This document shows positions 8,961 through 18,218 of a stretch of DNA of 64,000 bases, in pieces. The DNA comes from Radicibacter daui (GTDB lineage Bacteria; Pseudomonadota; Alphaproteobacteria; Radicibacterales; Radicibacteraceae). The translations under genes and the position numbers were made by a program. The stretch spans positions 124,001 to 188,000 of the forward strand of contig CP131056.1 of NCBI GenBank assembly GCA_030657355.1, in the 5' to 3' direction. Numbering within the stretch: position 1 is the first letter of the stretch; every line of letters begins with the position of its first letter. Below the pieces are notes generated by a model, which had not been told where the DNA came from, did not search any database, and saw only the letters and a list, made by a program, of their open reading frames with translations.

Positions 8961-11900
8961 GTTCCGATGGCGAAATGATCCCCGTTGCGGACGCTGAAGC
9001 CCCCGGACTGCAAGCCTCTACCCAGCAGCGCCGGGCGGCCGATCCGGTCACTTCTGTCTGGGTGGGCGCCTCCGCGGGCACCGGCAAGACCAAGGTGCTG
9101 ACCGACCGCGTTCTGCGCCTGCTGCTGGCCGGCACCCGGCCCGACCGCATCCTGTGCCTGACCTTTACCCGTGCCGCGGCGGCCGAAATGGCAAACCGTC
9201 TCGCCCAGCGGCTTGCCGACTGGTCGACCATGGCCGAGGCCGAACTGGAGCTGCAGCTGGCCGATCTGACCGGTGCCGGCCGCCCGGATGCTGCCGAACG
9301 GGATCGCGCCCGGCGGCTTTTTGCCGAAGTGCTGGATACGCCCGGCGGCCTCAACATCCAGACGCTGCACAGCTTTTGCCAGTCGCTGCTGCGCCGCTTC
9401 CCGGTGGAGGCCGGCATCGCCCCGCAATTCGGCCTCATGGAAACGCGCAGCGCCGAGGAGGCGATGGCCGGCGCCATCGCCGCCGTTCTGCATGAGGCCC
9501 GGCTTGAGCCCGATGGCGAGGTCGGCCACGCGCTGTCCCGCGTGACGGCACGGCTGGGCGAAGGCGAATTTGCCGAACTGCTGGCAGAGCTTGCCAGCGA
9601 GCGCGGCCGCTTCAACCGCATGCTGGAAGCCAATGGCGGGCTCAAGGGAGCGATCCGGGCAGCCGAAGAGGCTCTTGATGTTCCGCCCGGGACCGATATC
9701 GAAGCGCTGCTTCTGGCGGCCTGCAAGGATACGGCCTTTGACGGTCCGTCGCTGCGGCAGGCGATGAGTGCGCTGGAAGCCGGCGCCAAAACCGACAAGG
9801 ACCGTGCTGCCTCGCTCGCCAACTGGCTTGCCGCCGACCCCGCCCGGCGCGCGGCCGGCATGGCCGGATATCGGGACATCTTCTTTACCGCCGCAGGCGA
9901 AAGACGCGCACGCCTTGCCACTGCCGGGGCCGTCAAAGCCTTCCCGGAGATCGAGGAGGTGCTGGTTCGGGAGATCGAGCGGCTGGAGCGGCTTGCCGAA
10001 ACGGTGGCTGCCGCAGAGTGCGCCGCCGATACCGCTGCTCTTTTTACGCTCGCGGCACGCGCCCTCGACGGGTACGAGCAACACAAGCGCCGCAAGGCCC
10101 TGCTCGACTATGACGACCTTATTCTCGGCACCATTGCGCTTCTGGAACAATCCAGAATGGCGGCGTGGGTGCTCTACAAGCTTGACGGCGGCATCGACCA
10201 CATCCTTGTCGATGAAGCCCAGGATACCAATCCCGACCAGTGGCGCGTCGTGCGGCTGATTGCCGAGGAATTCTTTACCGGCGAGAGCTCCGGAGAGCGG
10301 CCACGCACCCTGTTCGCCGTCGGTGACGAAAAACAGTCGATCTACAGTTTCCAGCGTGCCGACCCGGCCGAGTTCCGCCGCATGCGCGACCATTTCGCCC
10401 GCCGGATTGATGAGGCCGAGCAGAAATGGGACCGGATTACGCTGGAAGTTTCCTTCCGCTCGACCTCCGCCGTGCTGGCGGTGGTGGATGCACTCTTCAA
10501 CGATGTCACCGCCCGCAATGGCGTGCTGGAAGACAACGAAACGGTGCGCCACCGGCCGTTCCGCTCCGGTCACGCCGGGCTTGTCGAGCTATGGCCTCCT
10601 GTCGAGCCGCAGGAGAGTGACGCCAGCGACCTGTGGCAGCCGGCCCTTTCCGTCGAGCATCGGGTGCAGCCGGCGGCCCAGCTGGCCGGCGCCATTGCCG
10701 CGACGGCTGCAGACTGGCTGGCGCGCGGGGAAATCCTGCCGGCCCGGGGCCGGCCGATCGCTGCAGGCGATATCATGGTGCTGGTGCGCCGTCGCAACAG
10801 CTTTGTCGAAGCTCTGGTGCGCGCCTTCAAGGAGCGCGGCGTGCCGGTAGCCGGTGCCGACCGGCTATCGCTTTCCGCCTCGCTGGCGGTGCAGGACCTG
10901 CTGGCGCTTGCCCGCTTCCTGCTGCTGCCGGATGACGATCTGACCCTCGCCGCGCTGCTCAAGAGCCCCCTTGTCGGGCTCAGCGAAGAGGCGCTTTTCG
11001 ACATCGCTTATGATCGCCTGCAGCGGCATGGCCGGACTGGCCTGTGGGCCGCGCTGCAAAAGCGCGCGGCCGAGGAGGCGGCGCTGGCGCCCGCCGCTGA
11101 CTGGCTGCTCGACCTTATCGGCCGGGCTGACTTCTCGACACCGTTCGAACTTTTTGCCCGCATCCTGAGTGCGCCGTGCCCGGGTGACAGCATCAGCGGC
11201 CGCCGGGCGATGCTGGGCCGCCTCGGCGCCGAGGCGGAAGAGCCGCTCGATGAATTCCTGGCCCAGGCGCTCGCCTTCGAGCGCACGCACCCTCCGGCCC
11301 TGCAAACCTTCGTGCACTGGATGGAAACCGGCGACACCGAGCTGAAGCGCGAGCAGGAAGGCGCCGGCAGCGGCATGGTCCGCATCATGACCGTGCATGG
11401 TTCCAAGGGGCTTCAGGCCCCCATTGTCTTCATGCCCGACACGCTCTCTACACCGCTCAACGGCAAGCAGCGCCTGTTCTGGCCACATGGGGAAGGCGAC
11501 CCGAGGGTCCCGCTCTGGGTTGCCCGCTCCTCCGGCCACAGCAAGGTGACGCGGCGGCTGCGCCAGGATCATGACCTGCGCCAGCAGCAGGAGTATCGCC
11601 GGCTGCTTTATGTGGCGATGACGCGCGCGGAAGACCGGCTTTATGTCTGCGGTTATGCCACGAACCGCACTGCGCCCGCCGATTGCTGGCACACACTGGT
11701 CAAAGACTGCCTTGAGAAGCTGGTAACAGGCGAAGCCGCTTCACGGGGTGAGCTTCCGCCAGCGGCGCTTGCGGCCATCCCGGGCTGGAGCGGCGAGATA
11801 CTGCGCGTAAGCCACCCGCAAAGCCGGACGGCCTCGGCCAGCCAGCGGGAGGAAGAGGCGGCTGCGCCGGTGCCGCCGGCACCGGCGTGGCTAACCCGCC

Positions 11901-12490
11901 CGCCGCTGCAGGAACTCTCGCCGCCCAAACCGCTCGCCCCGTCAAAGCCGGATGAAGAAGAACCCGCCGCCCGGTCGCCGCTGGAAGGCAGTGACGGTTA
12001 TCGTTTCCAGCGCGGCACGCTCATCCACCGCCTGCTGCAAACACTCCCGGACCTGCCCCAGGCCCGCCGGGGTGCGGCAGCAGCCGCCTATCTGGCACGC
12101 CCCGTTCACCGCCTCTCTGCCGCCGAACAGGAGCAGATGGTAGCGGAGACGCTGGCGGTGCTGGCCGATCCGGTCTTCGGCCCCATCTTCGGCCCCGGCA
12201 GCCGGGCGGAAGTACCGCTGACCGGTGTTGTCGGCCACCGGGTGATCTCCGGCCAGATCGACCGGTTGCTGGTCAGCGACGATCAGGTCCTGATCGTCGA
12301 CTTCAAGACCAACCGCCCCCCGCCCCGCGAGGTCAGCGGTGTAGCCGGCGAATATCTGCGCCAGCTGGGCGTTTATCGCACGCTGGTAAGCCGCATCTAT
12401 CCCGGCAAGCCGGTGCGCTGCGCCCTGTTATGGACGGACGGGCCCTTCCTGATGGAAGTGCCGGCCGGGCTGATGCCGGAAGGGCTGTAG
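8957..12490 (+). CDS. addA: Double-strand break repair helicase AddA
   Basis: A 1177-residue UvrD/RecB-type helicase-nuclease. Walker A is GASAGTGKT (residues 37-45) and the Walker B region is LVDEAQDT (D419). VGDEKQSIYSFQRA, RSTSAVL and MTVHGSKGLQAPIVF follow as SF1A motifs III-V, with RLLYVAMTRAEDRLY as motif VI. The C-terminal nuclease domain has RGTLIHRLLQ and IVDFKTN (D1115, K1117). The ATG at 8957 overlaps the addB stop; an in-frame ATG 21 bases upstream is less likely. In many relatives addA is followed by trxA and folC; here it ends convergently, 15 bases from a minus-strand gene. Confidence 0.95.
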   Translation: MSSDGEMIPVADAEAPGLQASTQQRRAADPVTSVWVGASAGTGKTKVLTDRVLRLLLAGTRPDRILCLTFTRAAAAEMANRLAQRLADWSTMAEAELELQLADLTGAGRPDAAERDRARRLFAEVLDTPGGLNIQTLHSFCQSLLRRFPVEAGIAPQFGLMETRSAEEAMAGAIAAVLHEARLEPDGEVGHALSRVTARLGEGEFAELLAELASERGRFNRMLEANGGLKGAIRAAEEALDVPPGTDIEALLLAACKDTAFDGPSLRQAMSALEAGAKTDKDRAASLANWLAADPARRAAGMAGYRDIFFTAAGERRARLATAGAVKAFPEIEEVLVREIERLERLAETVAAAECAADTAALFTLAARALDGYEQHKRRKALLDYDDLILGTIALLEQSRMAAWVLYKLDGGIDHILVDEAQDTNPDQWRVVRLIAEEFFTGESSGERPRTLFAVGDEKQSIYSFQRADPAEFRRMRDHFARRIDEAEQKWDRITLEVSFRSTSAVLAVVDALFNDVTARNGVLEDNETVRHRPFRSGHAGLVELWPPVEPQESDASDLWQPALSVEHRVQPAAQLAGAIAATAADWLARGEILPARGRPIAAGDIMVLVRRRNSFVEALVRAFKERGVPVAGADRLSLSASLAVQDLLALARFLLLPDDDLTLAALLKSPLVGLSEEALFDIAYDRLQRHGRTGLWAALQKRAAEEAALAPAADWLLDLIGRADFSTPFELFARILSAPCPGDSISGRRAMLGRLGAEAEEPLDEFLAQALAFERTHPPALQTFVHWMETGDTELKREQEGAGSGMVRIMTVHGSKGLQAPIVFMPDTLSTPLNGKQRLFWPHGEGDPRVPLWVARSSGHSKVTRRLRQDHDLRQQQEYRRLLYVAMTRAEDRLYVCGYATNRTAPADCWHTLVKDCLEKLVTGEAASRGELPPAALAAIPGWSGEILRVSHPQSRTASASQREEEAAAPVPPAPAWLTRPPLQELSPPKPLAPSKPDEEEPAARSPLEGSDGYRFQRGTLIHRLLQTLPDLPQARRGAAAAAYLARPVHRLSAAEQEQMVAETLAVLADPVFGPIFGPGSRAEVPLTGVVGHRVISGQIDRLLVSDDQVLIVDFKTNRPPPREVSGVAGEYLRQLGVYRTLVSRIYPGKPVRCALLWTDGPFLMEVPAGLMPEGL

Positions 12491-12505
12491 CACCGGGCCC
12501 GCTGC

Positions 12506-13660
12506 TTAGGGCGTCATCAGCATGCCGACGTCGGTCGGCCCGGCGATGAAGAACTGCCGTCCGAACCAGCGCCAGCGCCCGTCATCGGTGGGCATGGTGC
12601 AGTTGATACGCGCCTGCCCCGGCGGAAACGGTTCCGCCAGCCTGATCTCGACGCGGGTATCCCCAAGCCAGTTCAGCTCGGTGCGCCCCTGACCGGAGGC
12701 GAAACAGGCCAGTTGCTCCACGCCGGAGAGAGCGTCCGGCAAGGTGAAGCCGATATTGGGCGGATTCTCCGCCACCAGCACCGGGTCACGCGGCGTTACA
12801 TCGCTGACAGGGAGCGGCAACGCTTCGGCCGCGAGGCGGAAACGATCAATGCCGGCGAAATTGCCGCTGAGCGGAAAACGCGGCAGCGCGAAAAGATCGT
12901 CGCCGGCAAAAGCGACGCTGGACTGCCGGCCGAAGGCGGCGGTGAGGCCGCGGCTACGGACAAGATCGCGCAACGCCAGCGAATATTCGCCGAAGGGATA
13001 CGCAAAGAGCTGCGGGTCGCTGCCGAATTCCTCGTGATACCGCCGAATGGCGTCGTCCAGATCGGCCTGCATGCGGTCAAGCGAGGTATGGGCAAGATCG
13101 TTGACGCTGATGGTCTGCAGCCCGATGACCGCGCCGCGCGCCTTGAGAGCCCGCAACTCGTCCCAGTTCATCACCTGCTCGCCGCCGGCATCGACGAGAG
13201 CGGGCGGTACAAAGACGGCATAAGGAAAACCGGCGGCCTCGAGCCGCGGTACGGCAAGCTGCATCGAGGCGCGGTGCGCAAGATCGAAGGTCAATACCAC
13301 CGTGCGGTCCGGCAGCGGCATGCCGTCGCGCAGGGCCGTGACCACATCATCCAGCCGGGCGACATTATAATTGCCGGCCTTCAGTTCCTGCAGATGTTCC
13401 TCGAACTGGTCGAGCGTAACGGAAAGTTCCGGCCGCGCATCGTCACCAACCCGCACATAGGCAAAAACCACGGCGTGGCTCGCCTGCGCATCGTCAAGCA
13501 CGGATGCCCGCGCACTACCCATCCCCGCCAGCGCCATGCCCGGCACCATCAGCGCCGCCCACATCAGGGCGCGCAGACGGGCAAAACGGCGACGGTGCCT
13601 CGGCCGACGGGAATATGTCGGCCAGGCGCGTTCAGCGCGCAGGGGCAGGGGCGATGTCAT
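12506..13660 (-). CDS. Polysaccharide deacetylase (NodB-fold) family protein, catalytic motifs degenerate
   Basis: A 384-residue exported protein with a long basic N-region (RRPRHRRRFARLR), a hydrophobic core and a likely signal cleavage near residue 52. The NodB/CE4 fold is visible: motif 1 is TFDLAHRAS (124-132) where active enzymes have TFDD, motif 2 is IGLQTISV (179-186) where they have IGxHTxSH, and YPFG (221-224) stands for motif 3. The metal-binding Asp and both His are thus replaced by Leu, Gln and Val, so hydrolysis is unlikely and a binding role is inferred. A separate C-terminal beta-rich domain of about 120 residues follows. The ATG at 13660 is chosen because it places the signal peptide normally. 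Confidence 0.75.
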   Translation of the reverse strand: MTSPLPLRAERAWPTYSRRPRHRRRFARLRALMWAALMVPGMALAGMGSARASVLDDAQASHAVVFAYVRVGDDARPELSVTLDQFEEHLQELKAGNYNVARLDDVVTALRDGMPLPDRTVVLTFDLAHRASMQLAVPRLEAAGFPYAVFVPPALVDAGGEQVMNWDELRALKARGAVIGLQTISVNDLAHTSLDRMQADLDDAIRRYHEEFGSDPQLFAYPFGEYSLALRDLVRSRGLTAAFGRQSSVAFAGDDLFALPRFPLSGNFAGIDRFRLAAEALPLPVSDVTPRDPVLVAENPPNIGFTLPDALSGVEQLACFASGQGRTELNWLGDTRVEIRLAEPFPPGQARINCTMPTDDGRWRWFGRQFFIAGPTDVGMLMTP

Positions 13661-13879
13661 CGTCAGTCGGCGCTTTCCTTCCGGCACGCAGATCCGGAAC
13701 TGTAGCTGGAGGCGGTGCCTTCTGGCCGTTATGCCGCTTCCCGTGGCCCGATTTCTAACGTGCCGGCGTCCTCGGGCCAAGGGGAACAGGGGGGGCTACG
13801 ACCACAGCGGTGATCATATTGTTGCGAGCACGCCACAACATTATGCCCTTCCCGCGCCGCCAGCAGCGATCTGGTCCGG

Positions 13880-14473
13880 TTATACTGCCCTCTCAGGCAC
13901 AAGATTGGTAGCCGCGGCGCTGTCACTGAGCGGTGGATAACGACCGGCATCGGGCAGCTGGTAGTGCCACCACTCGCTGGCAAGGGCACAGAAGCCGCTG
14001 GCAGCCATTATGCCGGCCAGCAGCGCCCGGTTACGCTCGGCCTCCGGTGCCAGCCCGGTTGCGCCATGGCCGGCACGGGCGGAAAAATCATCGAACGCCG
14101 TGCCCATGTCGAGCGGCTCACCGCTGAGCGCGTGTTCCAGCGTCAGATCGACGGCCACACCGCGCGCATGGGCCGACCCTCCATTGCGCGGGTCGGCGAC
14201 AAAGGCAGGGTCCGGGCAAAACTCCCACAGCAACCATTGTACTTCTACCGGCCGGAACAGATCGAGCAGACGCAGGCGATAACCGAGGCGCAGCGCCATC
14301 TGCGCCGCCCGGCCGAGCGCCGTTGCGGCCTCGATGTGGAGATAACCGGCCTGACGGCGATAAAGCGGCCGGCCGGTTACATTGGCCGCACTGGCATAAA
14401 CAAGATCGAGCGTTACCCCCAGGACCTCAGGCTTGATCTCGACCAGACTCATCCAGGGTGTTACTCCCAGCAT
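13880..14473 (-). CDS. ddpX: D-alanyl-D-alanine dipeptidase (VanX/DdpX, M15D family)
   Basis: A 197-residue zinc peptidase that splits D-Ala-D-Ala, recycling peptidoglycan-derived dipeptide. The zinc and catalytic motifs are complete: SAHARGVAVD (S100-x-H102-x6-D109) and EWWH (E167, H170), and LLDLFRPVEVQ carries the conserved arginine region. No signal peptide is seen, so the enzyme should be cytoplasmic like DdpX. There is no vanA/H homologue or dpp transporter next to it, so this is not a vancomycin-resistance cluster. It is divergent from tsaB, with about 80 bases between. A second in-frame ATG at codon 8 is an alternative start. Confidence 0.88.
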   Translation of the reverse strand: MLGVTPWMSLVEIKPEVLGVTLDLVYASAANVTGRPLYRRQAGYLHIEAATALGRAAQMALRLGYRLRLLDLFRPVEVQWLLWEFCPDPAFVADPRNGGSAHARGVAVDLTLEHALSGEPLDMGTAFDDFSARAGHGATGLAPEAERNRALLAGIMAASGFCALASEWWHYQLPDAGRYPPLSDSAAATNLVPERAV

Positions 14474-14556
14474 TGCGGCCAGACGGCAGACGGCGGTATC
14501 CGGTACCCCCTCACCTGCGCCGCAGGAATTTTCAGGACAGGGAAACCCTATACGGC

Positions 14557-15264
14557 ATGAGCGTGCTCGTCATCGACACTTCCGGCGAGACCTGCGCCGC
14601 GGCATTGGCCAGCGACATCGCTGCCGGCGCCGGCGCGAGAATTCTGGCTGCCGAGACCCTGCCGCTAAAGCGGGGCCATGCCGAAGCGCTCATGCCGCAA
14701 ATCGAGCGTGTGCTCGCTGCAGCCGGCGGTATCGCCGGCGCCGGGCTGGAAGCGATTGCCGTCGTCGCCGGGCCCGGCAGCTTTACCGGCCTCAGGGTCG
14801 GGCTGGCCGCTGCACAGGGGCTGGGCCTTGCCCTTTCCATCCCGGTTATCGGCCTCAATGCCTTCGACATCGTTCGCGAAATGCTCTCGGGCATAACTAG
14901 CGCCCATCCCTTGCTGATCGCGCTTGATTCACGCCGCGAGGAACCGTTCTTCCAGGCCTTTGATGCCGCCGGAGGGACCCTGACGGAGCCGCTTGCCCTG
15001 CCGGTTGCAGCGATGGTGGCCCGGCTTCCCGCAGGCCCGCTTTACCTTGCCGGCAGTGCCGCCGCCGCCGTGAGAGCTGCCGTGCCGGACCGAAACTGGC
15101 TGGAAGCACGAGTGGCGGCCACGCTCGATATTTCCGTTGCCGCGCGCGTCGCCTGCGCACAGCTTCTAGGCGGACATACCTTGCCGCCGCAGCCGCTTTA
15201 TCTGCGCGCTCCGGATGTCACTATGCCGCAGGCCGCACCAGCTGCCGCAAGAGGTCAGGGGTGA
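14557..15264 (+). CDS. tsaB: tRNA threonylcarbamoyladenosine biosynthesis protein TsaB
   Basis: A 235-residue ASKHA-fold protein, the inactive partner of TsaD in the t6A37 tRNA modification complex. It begins MSVLVIDTSGETC and carries GPGSFTGLRVGLAAAQGLG, the diagnostic TsaB segment, then VIGLNAFDI and IALDSRREEPFFQ. The start at 14557 is fixed by this conserved N-terminus; upstream in-frame codons are not family-like. Its end overlaps the GTG of rimI, the usual tsaB-rimI arrangement in alphaproteobacteria. Confidence 0.94.
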   Translation: MSVLVIDTSGETCAAALASDIAAGAGARILAAETLPLKRGHAEALMPQIERVLAAAGGIAGAGLEAIAVVAGPGSFTGLRVGLAAAQGLGLALSIPVIGLNAFDIVREMLSGITSAHPLLIALDSRREEPFFQAFDAAGGTLTEPLALPVAAMVARLPAGPLYLAGSAAAAVRAAVPDRNWLEARVAATLDISVAARVACAQLLGGHTLPPQPLYLRAPDVTMPQAAPAAARGQG

Positions 15265-15707
15265 GCCTTTCGCTCCGCCGGGCTGGCCGGGCAGATGCCG
15301 GCACGCTCGCCCGGATCTATTCCGGCTGTTTCGAACACGGCTGGAGTGAGACTGAATTTTCCGACCTTCTTGCCCTTTCTACTTCCGTTGGTCTTGTCGC
15401 CGCGTCGGAAGGACAGGAAATCGGCTTCATTCTCCTCAGCGAAGTCGCCGGCGAAGCGGAAATAGTGACCCTCGGCGTCATGACTGCAGCGCGCCGTCGA
15501 GGCGCCGGCCGCCTGTTACTGGAGGCGGCAATGGCGCAATTGCGCGAAGGCAATGTCACCCGACTGTTTCTGGAAGTGGCCGCCGACAACCCGGCAGCGA
15601 TCGCGCTTTACGATCAGGCCGGTTTCCTTCAAGTCGGCCGGCGCAAATCCTATTATGAGCGATCCGGCGGCCGTGTTGATGCTCTCGTACTGGCCCGTGA
15701 CCTTTAA
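15261..15707 (+). CDS. rimI: Ribosomal protein S18-alanine N-acetyltransferase RimI (GNAT)
   Basis: A 148-residue GNAT acetyltransferase. The acetyl-CoA loop appears as RRRGAGRLLLEAAM, and the C-terminal RLFLEVAADNPAAIALYDQAGF..GRRKSYY is typical of RimI, with its FxxxGxRxxYY ending. The GTG start overlaps the tsaB stop, so the two are co-translated. The stop lies in the last bases of the convergent TusA-like gene (four-base overlap), and no obvious terminator separates them. Confidence 0.92.
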   Translation: MSLSLRRAGRADAGTLARIYSGCFEHGWSETEFSDLLALSTSVGLVAASEGQEIGFILLSEVAGEAEIVTLGVMTAARRRGAGRLLLEAAMAQLREGNVTRLFLEVAADNPAAIALYDQAGFLQVGRRKSYYERSGGRVDALVLARDL

Positions 15708-15970
15708 CTAAAATTGTCCTTTTTTTGGACAACAAGGCGCCATATGGCTTCTTCATCCGCACGTTCATCGAGTTTTTCAATCGAAACAACCTGATGGCCG
15801 AGTTCAGCCACTGATGCCGGAACATTTGTTAACGGCTCTTCTCCTTTGAGAAGAACTTCACAGACGCTCCCGGCAGGCATCCGCTCTATAAGCAACTTCG
15901 TACGAACAAAGGTCATCGGGCAAATTTCAGCCGTAATATCGAGAAAATAGGCGTTTTTGTCGTTAGTCAT
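15704..15970 (-). CDS. TusA-family sulfurtransferase-like protein
   Basis: An 88-residue SirA/TusA-fold protein. The sulfur-carrying cysteine sits in EICPMTFVRTK (C17-P18), followed by the basic helix and the GSVCEVLLKGEEPLTNVPASV core of the family. TusA-like proteins carry persulfide sulfur to partners, for example in tRNA thiolation or molybdenum-enzyme maturation; the CPxT rather than CPxP variant marks a stand-alone subgroup whose partner is unknown. It is divergent from the MucR-like gene and converges on rimI. Confidence 0.85.
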   Translation of the reverse strand: MTNDKNAYFLDITAEICPMTFVRTKLLIERMPAGSVCEVLLKGEEPLTNVPASVAELGHQVVSIEKLDERADEEAIWRLVVQKKDNFS

Positions 15971-16012
15971 TCCGGCAAATCCTTGTCTTTTTTCCGAAGA
16001 CTTACCAGATCA

Positions 16013-16041
16013 TTGCCAAGGCCAATAAACTCATCTAATTT
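16013..16041 (+). promoter_or_regulatory. Probable promoter of the MucR-like gene
   Basis: TTGCCA (16013-16018) and TAATTT (16036-16041) are separated by 17 bases, in an AT-rich stretch unlike its surroundings. MucR/Ros proteins bind AT-rich promoter DNA, often their own, so autoregulation here is plausible. AGGAG lies before the ATG at 16071. Confidence 0.4.
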
Positions 16042-16070
16042 CCGGTCAGGAATTCACCAGGAGCAAGTAA

Positions 16071-16484
16071 ATGAGCGAAGAGACCACGCAGAACGATCTG
16101 CTGGCGCTGACGACGGAGATTGTCGCTGCGCATGTGTCCAATAATACCGTGGGTATTGCCGATCTTCCGCTGCTGATCGAGCAGGTTCACACCACCCTGA
16201 CCAATCTCGGCAAGGAACCGGTGCGCGAGCCCGAGCGCCTGCAGCCCGCCGTGCCGGTCAAGAAGTCTGTGACCCCGGAATACATCATCTGCCTCGAGGA
16301 TGGCAAAAAGCTCAAGATGCTGAAGCGCCACCTCAAGACCGCCTACAACATGACCCCGGAAGAGTACCGGGAGCGTTGGGGCCTGCCGGCAGACTACCCG
16401 ATGGTCGCTCCGAACTATGCCGAACAGCGCAGCAAACTGGCCAAGGAAATCGGCCTTGGTACCCGCGCGCGCAGCCGCGACTAA
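16071..16484 (+). CDS. Ros/MucR family transcriptional regulator (zinc-ligand-poor variant)
   Basis: A 137-residue regulator with the Ros/MucR signature KSVTPEYIICLEDGKKLKM followed by LKRHLKTAYNMTPEEYRERWGLP and the family ending DYPMVAPNYAEQRSKLAKEIGLG. Ros itself has CLEC; here the second cysteine is aspartate (CLED), as in zinc-lacking members of the family known from Mesorhizobium. MucR proteins act as H-NS-like regulators of exopolysaccharide, motility and cell-cycle genes. It stands alone between a divergent TusA-like gene and a strong terminator, so it is monocistronic. Confidence 0.9.
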   Translation: MSEETTQNDLLALTTEIVAAHVSNNTVGIADLPLLIEQVHTTLTNLGKEPVREPERLQPAVPVKKSVTPEYIICLEDGKKLKMLKRHLKTAYNMTPEEYRERWGLPADYPMVAPNYAEQRSKLAKEIGLGTRARSRD

Positions 16485-16572
16485 GCCAGATCACGGTGAC
16501 AGGCTGAGGCCAACTTGCCGTTTCGGCACTTGACGAACCGGCGTTCCCTCACCTTCTATCTGACCGGCTTTT

Positions 16573-16614
16573 AAAAGGCCGCGAGGTTTCCATCACGGAA
16601 CCTCGCGGCCTTTT
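16573..16614 (+). terminator. Intrinsic terminator after the MucR-like gene
   Basis: GGCCGCGAGGTT (16577-16588) pairs perfectly with AACCTCGCGGCC (16599-16610). The stem is flanked by AAAA before and TTTT after, so it could also work in the minus direction. Confidence 0.9.
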
Positions 16615-16662
16615 GTCATATGATCCGGACCGGTCCGCCCAGAAGCTGGGCGCCGCCCCTAG

Positions 16663-16668
16663 TATAAT
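16663..16668 (+). promoter_or_regulatory. Consensus -10 box upstream of miaB
   Basis: A perfect TATAAT lies just after the mucR terminator and 54 bases before the miaB ATG. No good -35 hexamer is seen at 16-18 bases, so activation or an extended element may be involved. It is the most likely start of the miaB-phoH-ybeY-corC-lnt transcript. Confidence 0.5.
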
Positions 16669-16721
16669 AAAGAGTGCATGTTCGCCCGCCCAGGTGCGGC
16701 ACATGCCCCGGTGAGTGCCCG

Positions 16722-18218
16722 ATGAGTGAAGGTAACGATACCCCCGCCGCGATGACGGCAGCCGCTTCCGCCCCTGCCCGCCAGGGCGGCAAGAAGCTGT
16801 TCATCAAGACATGGGGCTGTCAGATGAATGTCTATGACAGCACGCGCATGGCCGACGTGCTGGCGCCGCTCGGCTACAGCACCGTGGGCAGTGCTGAAGA
16901 AGCGGACATGATCATCCTCAATACCTGCCACATCCGGGAAAAAGCGGCGGAAAAGGTTTTCTCCGAACTGGGCCGCATGCGCCCCATCCGTGACGGGCGC
17001 CTTGCCGAGGGCAAGGAGGATGTGCTGATCGCGGTGGCCGGCTGCGTGGCGCAGGCTGAAGGCGACGAGATCGCCCGGCGCGCGCCGATGGTCGATATCG
17101 TGTTCGGACCGCAGACCTATCATCGCCTGCCGGAAATGGTCGCCAGGGCGGTCGGTCGGCCTTCTGCCGGCGACCTGCGCAAGACGGTGATGGACACCGA
17201 CTTTCCGGTGGAATCGAAATTCGACCACCTGCCGGAAGAATCCACCGAAAGCGGCAGCAGCGCCTTTGTCTCGGTTCAGGAAGGCTGCGACAAGTTCTGC
17301 ACCTTCTGCGTCGTGCCCTATACACGCGGTGCCGAATACTCACGCCCTGCCGCGCAAATTCTTGCCGAGACGCGGCGGCTTGTTGCCGCCGGCGCCCGCG
17401 AGATCACCCTGCTGGGCCAGAACGTCAACGCCTATCACGGCGAAACCGCGGACGGGAGCGAATGGGGTCTCGGCCGGCTGATCCGTGAACTGGCGGAAAT
17501 CGACGGGCTGGAGCGCATCCGCTACACCACCTCGCACCCGCGCGACATGGATGACGAATTGATCGCCGCCCATGGCGATGTCCCGCAGCTCATGCCCTAT
17601 CTGCACCTGCCGGTGCAAAGCGGCTCGGACGCCATTCTCGAGGCGATGAACCGCAAGCACACCGCTGCCTGGTACCGCACCGTCATCGACAAGCTGCGTG
17701 CCGCCCGGCCAGACCTTGCGCTCAGCTCTGACTTCATCGTCGGCTTTCCGGGCGAGAGCGAGGCGGACTTTGAGGCGACGCTCGCGCTGGTGCGCGATGT
17801 GGGTTTCATCCAGTCCTACTCCTTTGCCTATTCGCGCCGCCCCGGCACGCCGGGGGCTTCCATGCCCGGCCAGCTCAAGGAAAACGTCAAGGCCGAGCGG
17901 CTGCAACGCCTGCAGGCACTGCTCAACGATCAGGCCAATGCCTTCAACCGGGCGCTCATCGGCACGATCCAGCCGGTTCTTTTCGACCGCAAGGGTAGAC
18001 AGCCGGGGCAACTCATCGGAAAATCGCCTCACATGCAGTCTGTTTATGTTGAAGGCAACGAACGGCTTCACGGGCAGATTGCCGCTGTGCATATTGAGCA
18101 TGCGACCGCCAACAGCCTGACCGGCAGCCTTGTGACGGGAGAAAGCGTGACGGCAGACAGCGCTTTAGCGCATCACGATGCAGCCGGTTCAGCCAACGCC
18201 CATCGGGAGACGGCTTGA
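16722..18218 (+). CDS. miaB: tRNA (N6-isopentenyladenosine(37)-C2)-methylthiotransferase MiaB
   Basis: A 498-residue radical SAM enzyme that forms ms2i6A37 in tRNA. The N-terminal auxiliary cluster cysteines are in [16 protein letters not shown] and AGCVAQAEG; the radical SAM CxxxCxxC is CDKFCTFC, followed by VVPYTRG. The C-terminal TRAM domain includes the [21 protein letters not shown] segment typical of MiaB. The ATG at 16722 gives a normal 25-residue lead-in; an earlier in-frame ATG at 16674 lies on top of the -10 region. The stop overlaps the TTG start of phoH. Confidence 0.95.
   Translation: MSEGNDTPAAMTAAASAPARQGGKKLFIKTWGCQMNVYDSTRMADVLAPLGYSTVGSAEEADMIILNTCHIREKAAEKVFSELGRMRPIRDGRLAEGKEDVLIAVAGCVAQAEGDEIARRAPMVDIVFGPQTYHRLPEMVARAVGRPSAGDLRKTVMDTDFPVESKFDHLPEESTESGSSAFVSVQEGCDKFCTFCVVPYTRGAEYSRPAAQILAETRRLVAAGAREITLLGQNVNAYHGETADGSEWGLGRLIRELAEIDGLERIRYTTSHPRDMDDELIAAHGDVPQLMPYLHLPVQSGSDAILEAMNRKHTAAWYRTVIDKLRAARPDLALSSDFIVGFPGESEADFEATLALVRDVGFIQSYSFAYSRRPGTPGASMPGQLKENVKAERLQRLQALLNDQANAFNRALIGTIQPVLFDRKGRQPGQLIGKSPHMQSVYVEGNERLHGQIAAVHIEHATANSLTGSLVTGESVTADSALAHHDAAGSANAHRETA

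Noticed and set aside
13880-14473. VanX-like gene as part of a vancomycin-resistance cluster
   Set aside because: No vanA, vanH or two-component genes nearby; M15D dipeptidases are common housekeeping enzymes.
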